Shown piece by piece: positions 46,274 through 58,043 of a stretch of DNA of 64,000 nucleotides. How positions within the stretch are numbered: position 1 is the first letter of the stretch; every line of letters begins with the position of its first letter. This stretch comes from Artemia franciscana (lineage: Eukaryota > Arthropoda > Branchiopoda > Anostraca > Artemiidae). The stretch is from the NCBI RefSeq assembly GCF_032884065.1, contig NC_088883.1:21343393-21407392 (forward strand), read 5' to 3'. Under the pieces are notes generated by a model. That model did not search any database. It was not told the origin of the DNA and worked only from the letters and a program-made list of their open reading frames with translations. Position numbers and translations under genes: made by a program.

Positions 46274-47360
46274 CTTGGCTGCCAAATTGACACATTTTGT
46301 GTCAAAATGACACAATTTGATGTTGCGTGACACAGTGACACATTCAGACGAAATAATGACACAATCGACGAAAATGACACATTTTTCAATAAAAAAATGA
46401 CACATTTTTCAAAAAAATGACATATTTGTGTCATCCTAGTCTTGATTTTTAAATGGTAATAAAAGAAAAGTAAAATTTCAATTTTCTACCTCAAGAAAAG
46501 CTACAAATTAATGGAAGGGAATAGCGCTGCCTAACGGTGGCAGTAGTACACAAACAGTGCACAATACAGGACAGATACCATCACCGTATTTAAAATTTAA
46601 ACCACGCGAAAAAAACAGCCATAGGTGGAAATTTCAGATCAAAATGCACCCTGAATACTTCTTGATTTAGTATTTGATGTAGCCAACTGGTACGTACTTA
46701 ATAGTAAAAATTAAACTTCATGCAGTATACCAGAGCTGTGTGCATAAGCAGCAACTCCCATTTTTAGGAGTACAGGAGGGGTATCCAACCTCGGACAAGA
46801 TTACAAATTTCCAGAGATATCTTTCCTTCAGAATAATCCATCTGGCCTAAAAAGGCACCAAAAAATATGACAAAAATACTAGGTTGAAGCTGATCGAATG
46901 GCTTACATATTGAGTAAATAAAAAGCTTAGCCAATAAAGCTGATTAGGTATAGAGCCGATTACGATTACAACGTCATACAAAAAGTTTATTTTCAATTGG
47001 CTGTCGGAATTGATTGTCCCTAAAACTTTTATAAATGTAAAATTGCCTCGTTGGTCGCCCAGACACAAATTCATAGTGTGTAACATTAATTTAATCGAAT
47101 GTTTCTATTTCTTTCATGACGTCACAAAAAGGTCATGATCCCAAGATAATAGGATAAGGTTAAGTTTACTCCTTTTTGAACTGATTTGGAACAGATTACA
47201 TATTCAAAACTCTAAATAAAGATTTGACAATTAAATATGATACCACTTGTAGGAAAAAAATATGACACATTTTGTGACACATTATGGAATCTGAGATGAC
47301 ACAAAAAGCACATTTTCGGAAAAAATATGACTCACTCCTTAAAAAAAATTGGCATCCCTG
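46274..47360. mobile_element. hAT-like non-autonomous transposon, copy 2
   Basis: Nearly identical to copy 1 through its whole length. It is 37 bp shorter, apparently because it has one fewer internal TGACACA(CTT)TTTTCAAAAAAA unit near the left end. The ends CTTGGCTGCCAA and TTGGCATCCCTG are slightly mutated. The flanks are ATTTTACC (46266-46273) and ATTTTACT (47361-47368), the same satellite position as copy 1. Confidence 0.8.
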
Positions 47361-47439
47361 ATTTTACTTCTTCCTCCACATTCTCGTGGATTGGAGCCAC
47401 AGAGTATAAGTATGTTTTAACTGTTTACATCCTCTGAGA

Positions 47440-48160
47440 AGCTATTTTACCTCTTCCTCCACATTTTCGTGGATTTTACTTACGTTATCTATTACTTTTG
47501 CTTTATCTATTACTTTATCTATTTACAATCTCTGAGAAGCTATTGTACTTCTTCCTCCACATTCTTGTGGACTGGAGCCACAGAGCATAAGTATATTCTA
47601 ACTGTTTACATCCTCTGAGAAGCTATTTTGCCTCTTCCTCCACATTCTCGTGGATTGGAGCCACAGAGTATAAATATTCTAATTGTTTACATCCTCTGAG
47701 AAGCTATTGTACCTCTTCCTCTACATTCTTGTGGATTGGAGCCACAGAGTATAAGTATGTTTTAATTGTTTACATCCTCTGAGTAGCTATTTTACCTCTT
47801 CCTCCACATTTTCGTGGATTTTACTTACTTTATCTATTACTTTTGCTTTATCTATTACTTTATCTATTTACATTCTCTGAGAAGCTATTGTACCTCTTCC
47901 TCCACATTCTTGTGGATTGGAGCCACAGAGCATAAGTATGTTCTAATTGTTTACATCCTCTGAGAAGCTATTTTACCTCTTCCTCCACATTCTCGTGGAT
48001 TGGAGCCACAGAGTATAAATATTCTAACTGTTTACATCCTCTGAGAAGCTATTGTACCTCTTCCTCCACATTCTCTTGGATTGGAGCCACAGATTATTAG
48101 TATGTTCTAACTGTTTACATCCTCTGAGAAGCTATTTTACGTCTTCCTCCACATTTTCGT
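47440..48160. repeat. Satellite variant units with inserted TTACTT..TATCTATTACTTT
   Basis: Two units (starting 47471 and 47816) carry GGATTTTACTTAC(G/T)TTATC and TATTACTTTTGCTTTATC in place of the normal second half. They are 345 bp apart with the same neighbours between them, so this is a local higher-order duplication of about four units. Confidence 0.75.
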
Positions 48161-48572
48161 GGATTGAAGCTACTGAATATAAGTATATTTTATCTATTTA
48201 CATTCTCTGAGAAGCTATTGTACCTCTTCCGCCACATTCTCGTGGATTGGAGCTACTGAATATAAGTATATTTTGTCTATTTACATCCTCTGAGAAGCTA
48301 TTGTACCTCTTCCTCCAAATTCTCGTGGATTGGAGCTACTGAATATAAGTATATTTTGTCTATTTACATTTTCTGAGAAGCTATTGTACCTCTTCCTCCA
48401 CATTCTCGTGGATTGGAGCTACTGAATATAAGTATATTTTGTCTATTTACCTTCTCTGAGAAGCTATTGTACCTCTTCCTCCACATTCTCGTGGATTGGA
48501 GCTACTGAATATAAGTATATTTTATTTATTTACATTCTCTGAGAAGCTATTGTATACTTCCTCCACATTCTC

Positions 48573-48672
48573 NNNNNNNNNNNNNNNNNNNNNNNNNNNN
48601 NNNNNNNNNNNNNNNNNNNNNNNNNNNNNNNNNNNNNNNNNNNNNNNNNNNNNNNNNNNNNNNNNNNNNNNN
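48573..48672. other. Assembly gap (100 N)
   Basis: Exactly 100 N, a placeholder length. The gap starts inside a satellite unit, so the array continues for an unknown distance. Confidence 0.99.
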
Positions 48673-49770
48673 AAAAAATTCTTAAAATCCAAATCCTTAA
48701 TTAATCCTTAAAAATTCTTAATCTCTTTAACGACCTTTAATTTAAAATAATTATATGGCAAATTGGAGTTCCATTCTAGTAAGTTTGGAAACATTATTCA
48801 TGCTATTAAAACGTAGCATTTTAAAGTCTAGCTGAAACGTGCAGTATTTTGGAAAATTGTCTAGTTTTGGGATGTTCTTGCTCCTTTTTGCCCACGTAAA
48901 GGGTTAAACACATTTATTTGCATCTTCTTCTTTACGATGAATTTGCTTGATTTTCTATTTAAAGTTAGCAGCAAGTTTGTGGCAGATAAAGTCAAAAATT
49001 TTTATGAAACGCTCTGTGGTTCTTATTATAAGGTGATGTTTATGGTAAAAAAGAGAGCTGCTCTAACGTAACAATTTTCGGTACAAAAAAAAAAATTTAA
49101 ATTCAGAAGGTAACATATTTTAAGCATTAGTATTGTTAGGATTAGGGTGACATCTTCACAAATTTTCTGGCTACAGAAACTTAGAACAAAAAAAAATATT
49201 TAAAAAAATTAAGACAAGTTTTATGAAAATTTAATGCTTGTGCAGAAATTTTAGTTTTGTAAACTTCGTAGGCGCTGAAATTCAAATCGCTTCGAAGTAA
49301 AATATTTTCAATTTGATTTGTATTATTTTTTACATTTAAAAAGACAAATAGTTTTTACTTCTTTGTATGGTAATTTCAATATTTTATTTTTTTTCGATTG
49401 GACATGTTGCTTTCAATAGCACCAAAGTTAAATTTAATATAATATTCAAGAAATTTCAATTTGTTGTTGAAATTCAAACCATATTGATTAAAAAAGCTAT
49501 TTAAATTTAGAATTACATTTTTTTCTTCTTAACAGTAAGTAAATCTTCGTAATTTCAATAATTTGTTGAACTTCAAACACGAATCGCAAATTCAACAAAA
49601 AATCAGTTCTTTTTTGGATCGGTTTAAGTTCATTTGATTAGAAATTGGTAGTTCTAGTGTCCTTCATGAAGCTCAAAAGTAATACGAAGGCAACTTACCA
49701 ACTCCTCCCTTGCACCCTCTTTTCTACAAATGCAACTGAAGTTTTGAAATAGCCATTTTGTTCAAAATAA
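48673..49770. other. No gene seen
   Basis: AT-rich DNA with degenerate TTGAAATTCAAA / AATTTCAATAATTTG runs. Nothing coding can be supported. Confidence 0.4.
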
Positions 49771-49776
49771 TCCATT

Positions 49777-50088
49777 TTTCAACTGAAAGTAAGGAGCAAC
49801 ATCAAAACCTAAAACGAATAGAAATGATTACGTATTATGAAAGGAGTGAGCTCTTTCACAAGACCTTGCTCTTTATGCTAAAGATTTGACTTTTTGTCCT
49901 AATTCTTTAGAAACGCTTCCTGAAACACAATGGCCGTTTAATTATAATAGTAAGCTTGGTTTTAAAATTCTACTAAAAAATCTTTAGCGTAAAGAGCGAG
50001 GTCCTAAGGAGGAGGTAACCTCTTTCATATACGTAATAATTTCTGTTTGCTTTCAGGTTTTATGTTTCTTCTTACTTTCGGTTGAAAA
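49777..50088. repeat. Foldback element, diverged relative of 3368-3640
   Basis: The left arm (49777-49892) has CAACTGAAAGTAAGGAGCAAC, then TGATTACGTATTATGAAAGG and CTTGCTCTTTATGCTAAAG. The right arm (49976-50088) has the complement (CTTTAGCGTAAAGAGCGAGG, CTTTCATATACGTAATAATT, CTTACTTTCGGTTG). The loop is about 83 bp. Confidence 0.75.
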
Positions 50089-50170
50089 AACTTTTTTTAA
50101 TTTAATTTTTAATCGCTTTAAAATAATACCAGGAAATCCGGCTCTCTCCATGAAGAATTCCCGTATTTGA

Positions 50171-50585
50171 GTGTTATACGCCACTCACTCAAGTTTTCGA
50201 TATGTAAAACTTGAGAACAAACCAGTTTTTTCGTTAATTTCTTCGTTACTATAGAAACTATCGTTACTGTACTATCGTTACTTAGAAATTTGGGCTATAT
50301 ATTTGCACATTAGGGGGATGGGGGGGGGAGTAAGATTTTGCGGGCCTGCATGCAAAATGTGTTAGTTACGATTTTTGTGCATATTATGAAGTAAGGATTG
50401 TTTTCTGACTTTAAACTACCCAAATACTATACCCCCCCCCTTATGTGCAAATATATAGCCCAAATAATATTTTTCTAACCTATTCTGTCACTTGTCTTAC
50501 GCTAAGCTGAAAGAAAGGAACGAAGAAACCTGTTTTTTCTCGAGTTTTACTCACTGTAAACTTGAGTGAGTGGGGTATAATACAC
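50171..50585. repeat. MITE with nested inverted repeats
   Basis: The outer ends are GTGTTATACGCCACTCACTC and its partner GAGTGAGTGGGGTATAATACAC. An inner pair is GGGCTATATATTTGCACATTA (50288) versus TATGTGCAAATATATAGCCC (50443), bordered by G- and C-runs. Arms are about 150 bp, so the single strand would fold into one long hairpin. No ORF of significance. Confidence 0.75.
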
Positions 50586-51480
50586 AAGTACCAAAATTCC
50601 TTCCCCCTACGGAAGATAAAAAAAATAAAACTCAAATGAAATTCTCAATTTTGGAAAGCCTTATTTTCCACGGGAGGGTACTTTTGGGGGAAGGGGAGTA
50701 TTTACTGGGATGGTGGATATTTTCCATTTCCGGGGGTTATTTTCTGTGGGGTATTTTCTTCAGAGAGGGGGGTCTTTTCCGCTGCGAGTTTTTTTTAGGG
50801 GAGGGGGTGGTAAACGCCGGGGGAGTATTTTAGGGGGGGGGGTAAACGTCTAGATCCGTTTTGAGTTGAGGGGGAGGGTATAAAGAATATTCTGACAAAT
50901 TCGCCGGCAAATGCGCTAAATTAAACATAAGGTAAATTAAGACACCCAAAGTTCCAAAGTGTCGACACGCTACTTAGCAGTAAGGCTGACACCCCTATGC
51001 CTTCTGAAGATCAGAACATAATATGCAATCTACTGAAAATAAATGAATGTGGATAGACAGATCAATATACATACACTGATATTAATTCCTAAACATAAAG
51101 TCTTAATAATTGTTTATTTAAAAAAGTTGAAAGAGTAAACATTTAAAATTTAATTTTTTTTTGCTAAAGTTTAAACTATGTTGTAGTTTTCGGAACGGCT
51201 AAGGGGTGTCAGCCCTACTCATGTTAAAAGTCTGCTCGTTTTAGGTTTGACTCGAATGTTTATTGTAAGTTCTGTTCGTTCTGTGTTTCATTAATGTATT
51301 AGTGGTGATTTGTATTGGTTTTACGCTTGGAAGATTATTTCACTTTATTTCTACTCGTTTTTGGTTTAATGGATTTCTTTATGTTTCTTTGAAAACTTAT
51401 TTTAAAAAAAAAGATTTTAAAATTAGGTTCTTTAGATAGAGACTATGGGAGTACTAACTCAATGCTTTACTCGCAAGTTT
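50586..51480. other. No gene seen; G-rich stretch then AT-rich
   Basis: 50630-50880 is unusually G-rich on the plus strand (many GGGG runs), giving a low-complexity open frame at 50570-50833 that is not a credible gene. The remainder is AT-rich. Confidence 0.4.
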
Positions 51481-51489
51481 AAATTTAGA

Positions 51490-53135
51490 TGATTTTACAA
51501 ATCAAACAGTTCGTTAGGAACGACGCTGCTCAATAGTAACCAGATATGCAACACATACACAGATACATCAAAATCAATAAATCAAACAGTTCGTGGTAAT
51601 GAACTGTAGTAAGGAGCGACCCGGCTCAATAGTAATTGAAACTCTAAAAGACGGAATGATGATACCAACGGTTACATAAAAAAAGAATCACATTTTAATG
51701 CTGATTTTAAATATATAAGTTTCATCAAGTTTAGTCTTACCTATCAAAAGTTACGAGCCTGATAAAATTTGGCTCATTTTAGAAAATAGGGGTAAACACT
51801 CCTTAAAATCATAGAATCCTAACGAAAATCACACCATCAGATTCAGCGTATCAGTGAACCCTGCAGTAGAAGTTTCAAGCTCCTATCTACAAAAATGTAG
51901 AATTTTGTCTTTTTTTGCCACAAGATAGATGCGTGTTTATTTGTTTGTTTTTTGCTGTTTTTTCCCCAGAGGTGATCATATAGACTCAGTCGTCCTAGAA
52001 TGTTGTGAGAGTGCTCATTCTAACAGAAATTAAAAGTTCTAGTGCTCTTTATAAATGACCGAAAAATTGGAGGACATCTATGCCCCCTTCCACACTCATT
52101 TTTCCCCAAAGTCAACGAATCAAAATTCTGAGATAGCCATTTTATTCAGCATAGTCAAAAAACCTAGTAACTGTGTCTTTGGGGACGACTTACTCCCCAA
52201 CAGTTCCCGTGGGAGGGCTGTAAGTTACAAACTTTGACCAGTGTTTACACATAGCAATGGTTATTGGGAAGTGTACAGACACTTTCAGGGTCTTTTTTTG
52301 GTTGGGGGGTGGGAGCTTTTAGGGGAGGGGGTTAAGCAGGGGCAACTTTCCGTGGAGGAATTTGTCATGGGGGAAGAAAATTTCCATTAAGGGAGGCAGG
52401 ATTTTTTAGCATTTTTTTAAAGAGCAATGAAAAAATAAACATGAAAAAATTTCTTCAACTGAAAGTAAGGAGCAGCATTAAAACTTTGAGCGAACAGAAA
52501 TTATTACGCCTATGAGGGCTCATCTCCTCCTAATACCTTGCTCTTTACGCTAAAGTAATTATTATTTAGTAATTTTACTAAGAATAAAACTGTTCATTCG
52601 ACGGCCTTTTTGATTCAGAGGTCATTCTTAAGGAGTTGGGGCAAAATTTAAGCTTTAGTGTAAAGAGCGAGGTATTAACTAGGGGGAAAATCCCCTCATA
52701 TACGTAATGAAAACATACGAATTTAGAAGTTCATTACGTAAGTTAATTCGTAATCTATGTATATTTTTACTAATAAAAACGTTTGTAAAATGAAAAGCTC
52801 TATTTGCCTTTTCGAGTAACCAAAAAATCGGAGGGTAACTAGGCCTACTCCCCGCTCCTTTTTTCTCAAAATCGACCGATAAAAAGTATGAGAAAGCTAT
52901 TTAGCCAAAAATAAATAAATTAATATGTAAATTTCGTTTTAATTATTGATGTGCGGAGAGCCAAAATTAAAACATGCATTAATTCAAAAGCGTTCAGAAA
53001 TTAATTTAAAAAAAAACAAGTTTATTTAACTGAAAGTAAGGAGTGACATTAAAACTTAAAGTGAACAGAAATTACTCCGTATATGAAAGGAGCTGTTTCC
53101 TCCTCAACGCCCCGCTCTTTACGCTAAGGTTTTAC
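51490..53135 (+). repeat. Interspersed repeat family, copy B
   Basis: Collinear with 1945-3486 in the same orientation. It includes the CTCTTTACGCTAAAG / CTTTAGTGTAAAGAGC hairpin (52540-52680) and ends in a single arm of the foldback sequence (CTGAAAGTAAGGAGTGAC at 53030, CTCTTTACGCTAAGG at 53112). The start is duplicated: a short AAACAGTTCGTTAGGAACGA (51504) precedes AAACAGTTCGTGGTAATGAA (51586). Confidence 0.7.
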
Positions 53136-53199
53136 TTTTTTTAAAAGTAGATTTGATTTTTTTTTTTTTTTAATTTAATACATCTAAAGAATGCTGAAT

Positions 53200-53395
53200 C
53201 CAAATATGAAAATCGTTCCATCGGATTCACCGTATCAGAGACCCCGCTGTAGAGGCTTCAAGCTCCTATCTATAATATGCGTTTGGAATTACATTATTAT
53301 TTTGGAACTATGTATTTTTTGCCAGGAGAAAGATGATTGATGTGTGTTTATTTTTATGGCACTTTGTATCTACGAAGTGACATATAGCGATCGCA
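53200..53395 (+). repeat. Fragment of the interspersed repeat family
   Basis: CCATCGGATTCACCGTATCAG, CTTCAAGCTCCTATCTA and TTTTTTGCCAGGAGAAAGATG repeat the internal part of copies A and B (compare 2190-2290 and 51835-51930). A further short fragment follows at 54760-54890 (GCTCATTCGAACGGAAATCAAA). Confidence 0.6.
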
Positions 53396-54740
53396 AATTC
53401 TGTCGGTCGGTCCGCTAGTTTAGGCACTTCCAGGTAAGTTAGGACGATGAAACTTGGCAAGCGTATCAGGAACCAGGTCAGATTAAATTAGAAATTGTCG
53501 TTTCGCGTATTCGACCATCTGGGGGGGAGGGAGTGGGGGGCCGGTTAATTCGAAAAAAATAGAAAAAATAAAGTATTTTTAACTTACGAATCGGTGATGG
53601 GATCTTAATGAAATTTGATGTTTGGAAGGATATCGTGCCTCAGAGCTTTTATTTTAGATACCGACCAGATCTGGTGACATTTGGTGGAGTTGGGGGGGAC
53701 GAACAATCTCAGAAAACGGTTAGAGTGGAGGGATCAGGATGAAACTTTGTTGGAAAAATAAGCACAAGTCTTAGATACGTGATTGACATAATTTTAACGG
53801 TTTCGCTCTATTTCGGGGATTTGGGGGGAGGGTTAATTATGAAAAATTAGAAAAAATGAGTTATTTTTAACTTACGAAGGAATGATGAGATCTTAATGAA
53901 ATTTCATATTTAGAAGGACCTCGTAACTCAGACATTATATTTTAAATGCTTACCCGATACAGTGTCATTTGGGGGGAGTTTGGGGGACAGGAAATCTGGG
54001 AAAGCGCTTAAAGCAGAGAAATCAGGATGAAACTTGGTTGGAAGGAGAAGCACAAGTCCAAAATACGTGACTGACATAACCGGACCGGATCTGCTCTCTT
54101 TGGTGGAGTTGGGGCAGGGGGGGGGAGCGATTTGGACAAATTAGAAAAAATGAGGTATTTGTAATTTACGGATGAGTGATCAGATCTTAATGACATTTGA
54201 TATTTAGAAGGATCTTGTACTTTAGAGCTCTCCGACCAGATCCGGTGACATTGGGGTGAGTTGGAGGGGAAACCGGAATTCTTGGAAAACGTGAAAACTG
54301 AGGTATCTTTATCTTACGACTGGGTGATCGGATCTTAACGAAACTTGATATATAGAAGGACCTTATGTCTCAGATGCTCCATTTTCAATTTGAATTGGAT
54401 CTGGAGACATAGGGGGTTCGAGGGTGGTCAGGGAGCTGCACAAATTGACTTAATAAAGTCGTTTTTCCCCGATTCGACCATCTGGGGGTCTGAAGGGAGA
54501 GGAAAAATTAGAAAAAATGAAGTATTTTTAACGTACGAGTGGGTGATCGGATCTCAATGAATTTTGATATTTAGAATGACCTCGTGACTCAGAGCTCTTA
54601 TTTTAAATCCCAACCGGCATTACGCCTCTGATTTTCCTTTTAAATCAATCTATTGATTCTTAGAATTTTGCTAGAGGTCATACCATATGAGCTCTTGGCT
54701 CTTCTGGTCTCGTCACAAGTGCCATATGAGCTCTTAGCTC
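53395..54740 (+). repeat. Degenerate tandem family GATCTTAATGAAATTTGATATTTAGAAGGA
   Basis: At least five units share TATTTTTAACTTACGA, GTGAT(G/C)(A/G)GATCTTAATGA, TTTAGAAGGA, CTCAGA(G/C) and a TTTGGGGG(G)AGTTTGGGGG-type block. Unit starts are near 53583, 53873, 54165, 54314 and 54533 (spacing 150-290 bp). The upstream edge contains GTCGGTCGGTCCG. It ends with two GTGCCATATGAGCTCTT(A/G)GCTCTT blocks (54684, 54721). Confidence 0.65.
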
Positions 54741-54955
54741 TTGTTATATATTTTTTTTTTTTGCTTTTTTCCTGAGGTGTTTGCATCGGTCCTAGTAGAT
54801 CGGCAGAAAGCTCATTCGAACGGAAATCAAAGTTTTACTGCTCTTTTTGATTGACCAAAATGACTAGAGGACAGCTATCCCCTCTACCCTGAGACCACTC
54901 CCTCCAATTCTTCCGATCAAAATTTGGATAACTTTGCTTTTGGTGATGATATATA

Positions 54956-55133
<178 letters not shown>

Positions 55134-55147
55134 GCTAACAATTTTAG

Positions 55148-55307
55148 GATGTTTTCTGGCTTGTCAGGAACAACATGTGGCTTAGAACAGGATCATCCAA
55201 ACCAGTCAATTAGGAGAAGAGAAGGGAAAACCGAATTGTTTCTTAAAATTGCTGGATTATACAAAGACACAGATGAGGATTATCTTGGGAAAATCCAGTT
55301 ATCAAAG
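55148..55307 (+). CDS. DEG/ENaC channel, N-terminal cytosolic exon
   Basis: After CTAACAATTTTAG the exon has an ATG at 55149 and encodes [20 protein letters not shown], then [19 protein letters not shown] and YLGKIQLSK, ending in phase 0 at GTAGAT. No DEG/ENaC motif is in this exon itself. The link is by phase, strand and its position in front of the exon at 56873; the polar, charged content suits a cytosolic N-terminus. The ATG two bases into the exon may be the true start if the upstream exon is non-coding. Confidence 0.5.
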
Positions 55308-56463
55308 GTAGATTTCTCTTTGTTTAAATTTTCAGCCAGCTTAAAATCGATTACTTTATCGATTATTTTTTTTTCAAGACTCGTTTTTTTTCTAAAATCG
55401 ATTTTTTTTTTCAAGACTTCAGCAATTGCTGCATCTGATTCCTTATTTTTAGAAGGAAATTACTGCTTATGAAATTTTGTAGATCAGCAATCAATTTGAA
55501 ATTTATTCTATTACCTTTTCTAGTTATTTTCATTTAAAAAACAATCGAAAAAGCAAAAATACTCCCCACTTCCCTAAATTTTCAAAATTTCTTTTTCACC
55601 AACAAAAGAAAATAAATCCTCCCTCCCCCCTGCTACATTTTTGTGAATTTGAGCAACTAACTTTTGTGAATTTGAATGTATGTTGCCTATATGAACTAAG
55701 ACAAATATTGATTGAAGTAAATAAAAATAAATGGTTATTCTCGATATTTTTTGATGCAAAAAAAAAACAACACAAACACAAAAAGCTGTTCAGCTTATTA
55801 CTAGTGGCTAATGGACCAATAGTATAGCTGTATGATTACACTATATCAATATTTATTTACTTTTAATTATGTTTTGGAGGTTCTTAATTTAATTTTATTT
55901 TGTTAGTTTTTAATATTTGGTTATTTTGAAGTCATTGGTTGTTTTTTTTTTGTTACCATGCGGAGAGTTGATGGGTTGATTCCAGTATTTAGAAAAAGTG
56001 TTAATTATTTATTGTTAAGTGTATAATCCACACACAAGTTATTCTCACTGTGGGTCATTGATTTTATAGTTTAGCAATTTTTTTATTATTATTATTGTAG
56101 AGCCTGAACTTGACCAGATTGGATATGTGAGCACATAATTTTGGCACACACCCTCTGTAATACTAGTATCATCAAGTATATTCCTTTTCTTCAGTACTTC
56201 ATTTTTCTTTTCACTTCTCAAGAATAATTAAAACTAATATGGAAGCTTTAGTTTGAACACTAGGCCTGGTAGGTTTAAGTCTGATTGACTTTTCCCACAA
56301 CTATTCCCTTTCAATTCAAAAATCAAAACACCCAAACACGGGTGTTTTGACGACCATTTAGCGAAGGATCAGGAAACCTCTTTAAGGAAAAGAAAGAACA
56401 TGCCTTTTCGACAATTAGTAAAAGGTTATATAAGGCGTTTATAGCGGTAGTAGCAATATGAAA

Positions 56464-56700
56464 TATAGTCGTGACAGAAAAAAAACATCCTGATCAAGTT
56501 TATTGAGATATGTTTGTAAATTTCTTTTAGGCGTTAGAGAAAAAAACCTATCCTGATTAAGTTTATTCAGATATGTCTGAAAACTTCATATAGTCTTAAT
56601 AATAAAAAACATCCTGGTCAATTTTATTAAGATATGTTTGTAAATTTTTTATAGTCGTAACAGAAAAAAATTCCGATCAAATCAAACTTGATTTTATTAT
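56464..56700 (+). repeat. Tandem repeat in the first channel intron, unit roughly 65-75 bp
   Basis: About four units of (A)ACATCCTGATCAAGTTTATT, GAGATATGTTTGTAAATTT, then TATAGTCGTAACAGAAAAA begin near 56464, 56537, 56605 and 56668. Copies are diverged. Confidence 0.7.
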
Positions 56701-56872
56701 TTTTTTCAATGAGGATATTGTTTTCCCTTCTCGGAAAAATGAAGTCCCCTTAAATGAAACTGTTTTTGAAACCTAATTTCTTGGGAATAATACTTGTGTT
56801 CCAAAATTGAAGTTTCAATCATTTTTCCTTCTTCCCCTGTGATGTGAAGGTAAAATTTCTATCTTTTCTTAG

Positions 56873-57175
56873 GACCCACCAGACCCTGCTATTCATTATT
56901 GGCGAACTTCATACCAAATATCAAAGATAAACCCTGATTTCCAAAAAAATTACCCTGCACTTAAAAGGAATCATCCTGACCAATCAAACAGCACTAATGG
57001 AATAAGAATAGCAGAAGAAAACATTAATAAATCAACCGTTCAGACTATTATGGAAACATTAGAAGAAATTTCTATTCCGGGATTTAAAACGATTTTCGGT
57101 GATCGAGCAAAACTACCAAGAAGAATTATGTGGATAGCTGTTTTATTAATATGTGCATTGACATCCGGGTTTCAG
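56873..57175 (+). CDS. DEG/ENaC channel, pre-TM1 and TM1 exon
   Basis: A 101-codon exon (acceptor CTTTTCTTAG, donor GTATGG, phase 0 at both ends). It begins DPPDPAIHYWRTSYQISK and passes through IMETLEEISIPGFKTIFGDR. It ends with a basic stop-transfer and membrane segment KLPRRIMWIAVLLICALTSG. SIPGFKTIF aligns with the gating motif S(I)HGxxxIF that precedes TM1 in every DEG/ENaC branch. The glycine is kept but the histidine is replaced by proline. The family forms trimeric, amiloride-sensitive sodium channels (pickpocket, ASIC, ENaC) in the plasma membrane. Confidence 0.8.
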
Positions 57176-58043
57176 GTATGGCTATTAAATTTTTCTTGGT
57201 TTGGATTCAAGTAGAGGGAAAGGTAGCTTCACAGTCCAAGATATTATTAAATTTAATAAACTGTTGAAATTATAATTCTTTTTATCAAAAAATGCAATCT
57301 AGGTCATTCAATCCGAACAATTCACATAGTTAAGGTAATTCTAGAAAAACAATTCATTCCAAGAAAAAAACTATGTTAGACTACCTTTGTTTTAGTTTGG
57401 GCTTTAAACTATTTTTATAGCCCAAATTGATTGATGGAGTACAATTGGATTGAAGTACACTGGGATTTTGGGAGGGTGTCTTTGCTCTGTCAGATATTAT
57501 CAAATTTAATGTTCTTTTTTACTTGCCATTTTTCAGATACTTCTTCTTTTCTCCTCAACAAATATCTACTTATCACTTAAGTGTAAAAAAGGAGAAAGCA
57601 AAAAAGAAAAAAAAATAAGCCATTAAAATTTAATGATTAAGATTTTTGCTCTAGTTTCCTAATTGTTTGAAGGAAATAACGTCTAGGTAAATATATTGCC
57701 ATTTTTGAAATAATTAATACTTTTCTATTAATTTTTGACAACCTTGAAACTGGCGACAGCTTTGCAACTACTGTCTTTGCTTAATTTTTGCACATAGTCT
57801 ATTTCTTTGAAGCTGGTCACAATGTTGAAAATTAAAAATTAACAGAAAACGGAATTTGATGCAAATGTATGACCTTGTTTTTCCCTTTTTTGTAATGAAT
57901 ATTTACTGGCCAACGTAAAAAATTTATTAGATTCTAATATGCATGGAAACCTTGTTTTCCTGCTGTTACAGGGCTACGTTTCTAAAGCGTGATTTTAATA
58001 GAAACTAATGTTAAAGTGTTCTTTAAGCTATTTTTAGTCTTTA

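Larger units (their letters stand above)
38757..48572. repeat. 83-bp satellite array, roughly 90 units
   Basis: The unit CATCCTCTGAGAAGCTATTG, TACCTCTTCCTCCACATTCT, CGTGGATTGGAGCCAC, then T(A)GAATATAAGTATA.. repeats every 83 bp (for example 40161 to 40244). There are two main variants: type A with CTGAATATAAGTATATTTT(A/G)TCTATTTACATCC, and type B with CAGAGTATAAGTATGTTCTAACTGTTTACATCC. Early units (38.8-40.2 kb) are the most diverged; the middle is homogenised with higher-order blocks. Each unit carries CCAC(ATTCTC)GTGG, a short hairpin-forming palindrome. Two hAT-like insertions interrupt it. It runs into an assembly gap, so the true length is unknown. 83 is not a multiple of three, so it does not code. 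Confidence 0.95.

Noticed and set aside
38757-48572. CRISPR-like regular spacing of a repeated palindromic motif
   Set aside because: The whole 83-bp unit is conserved with no variable spacers, and the genome is eukaryotic; it is a satellite.
50570-50833. 87-codon Gly-rich frame
   Set aside because: Low-complexity reading of a G-rich stretch beside a MITE.
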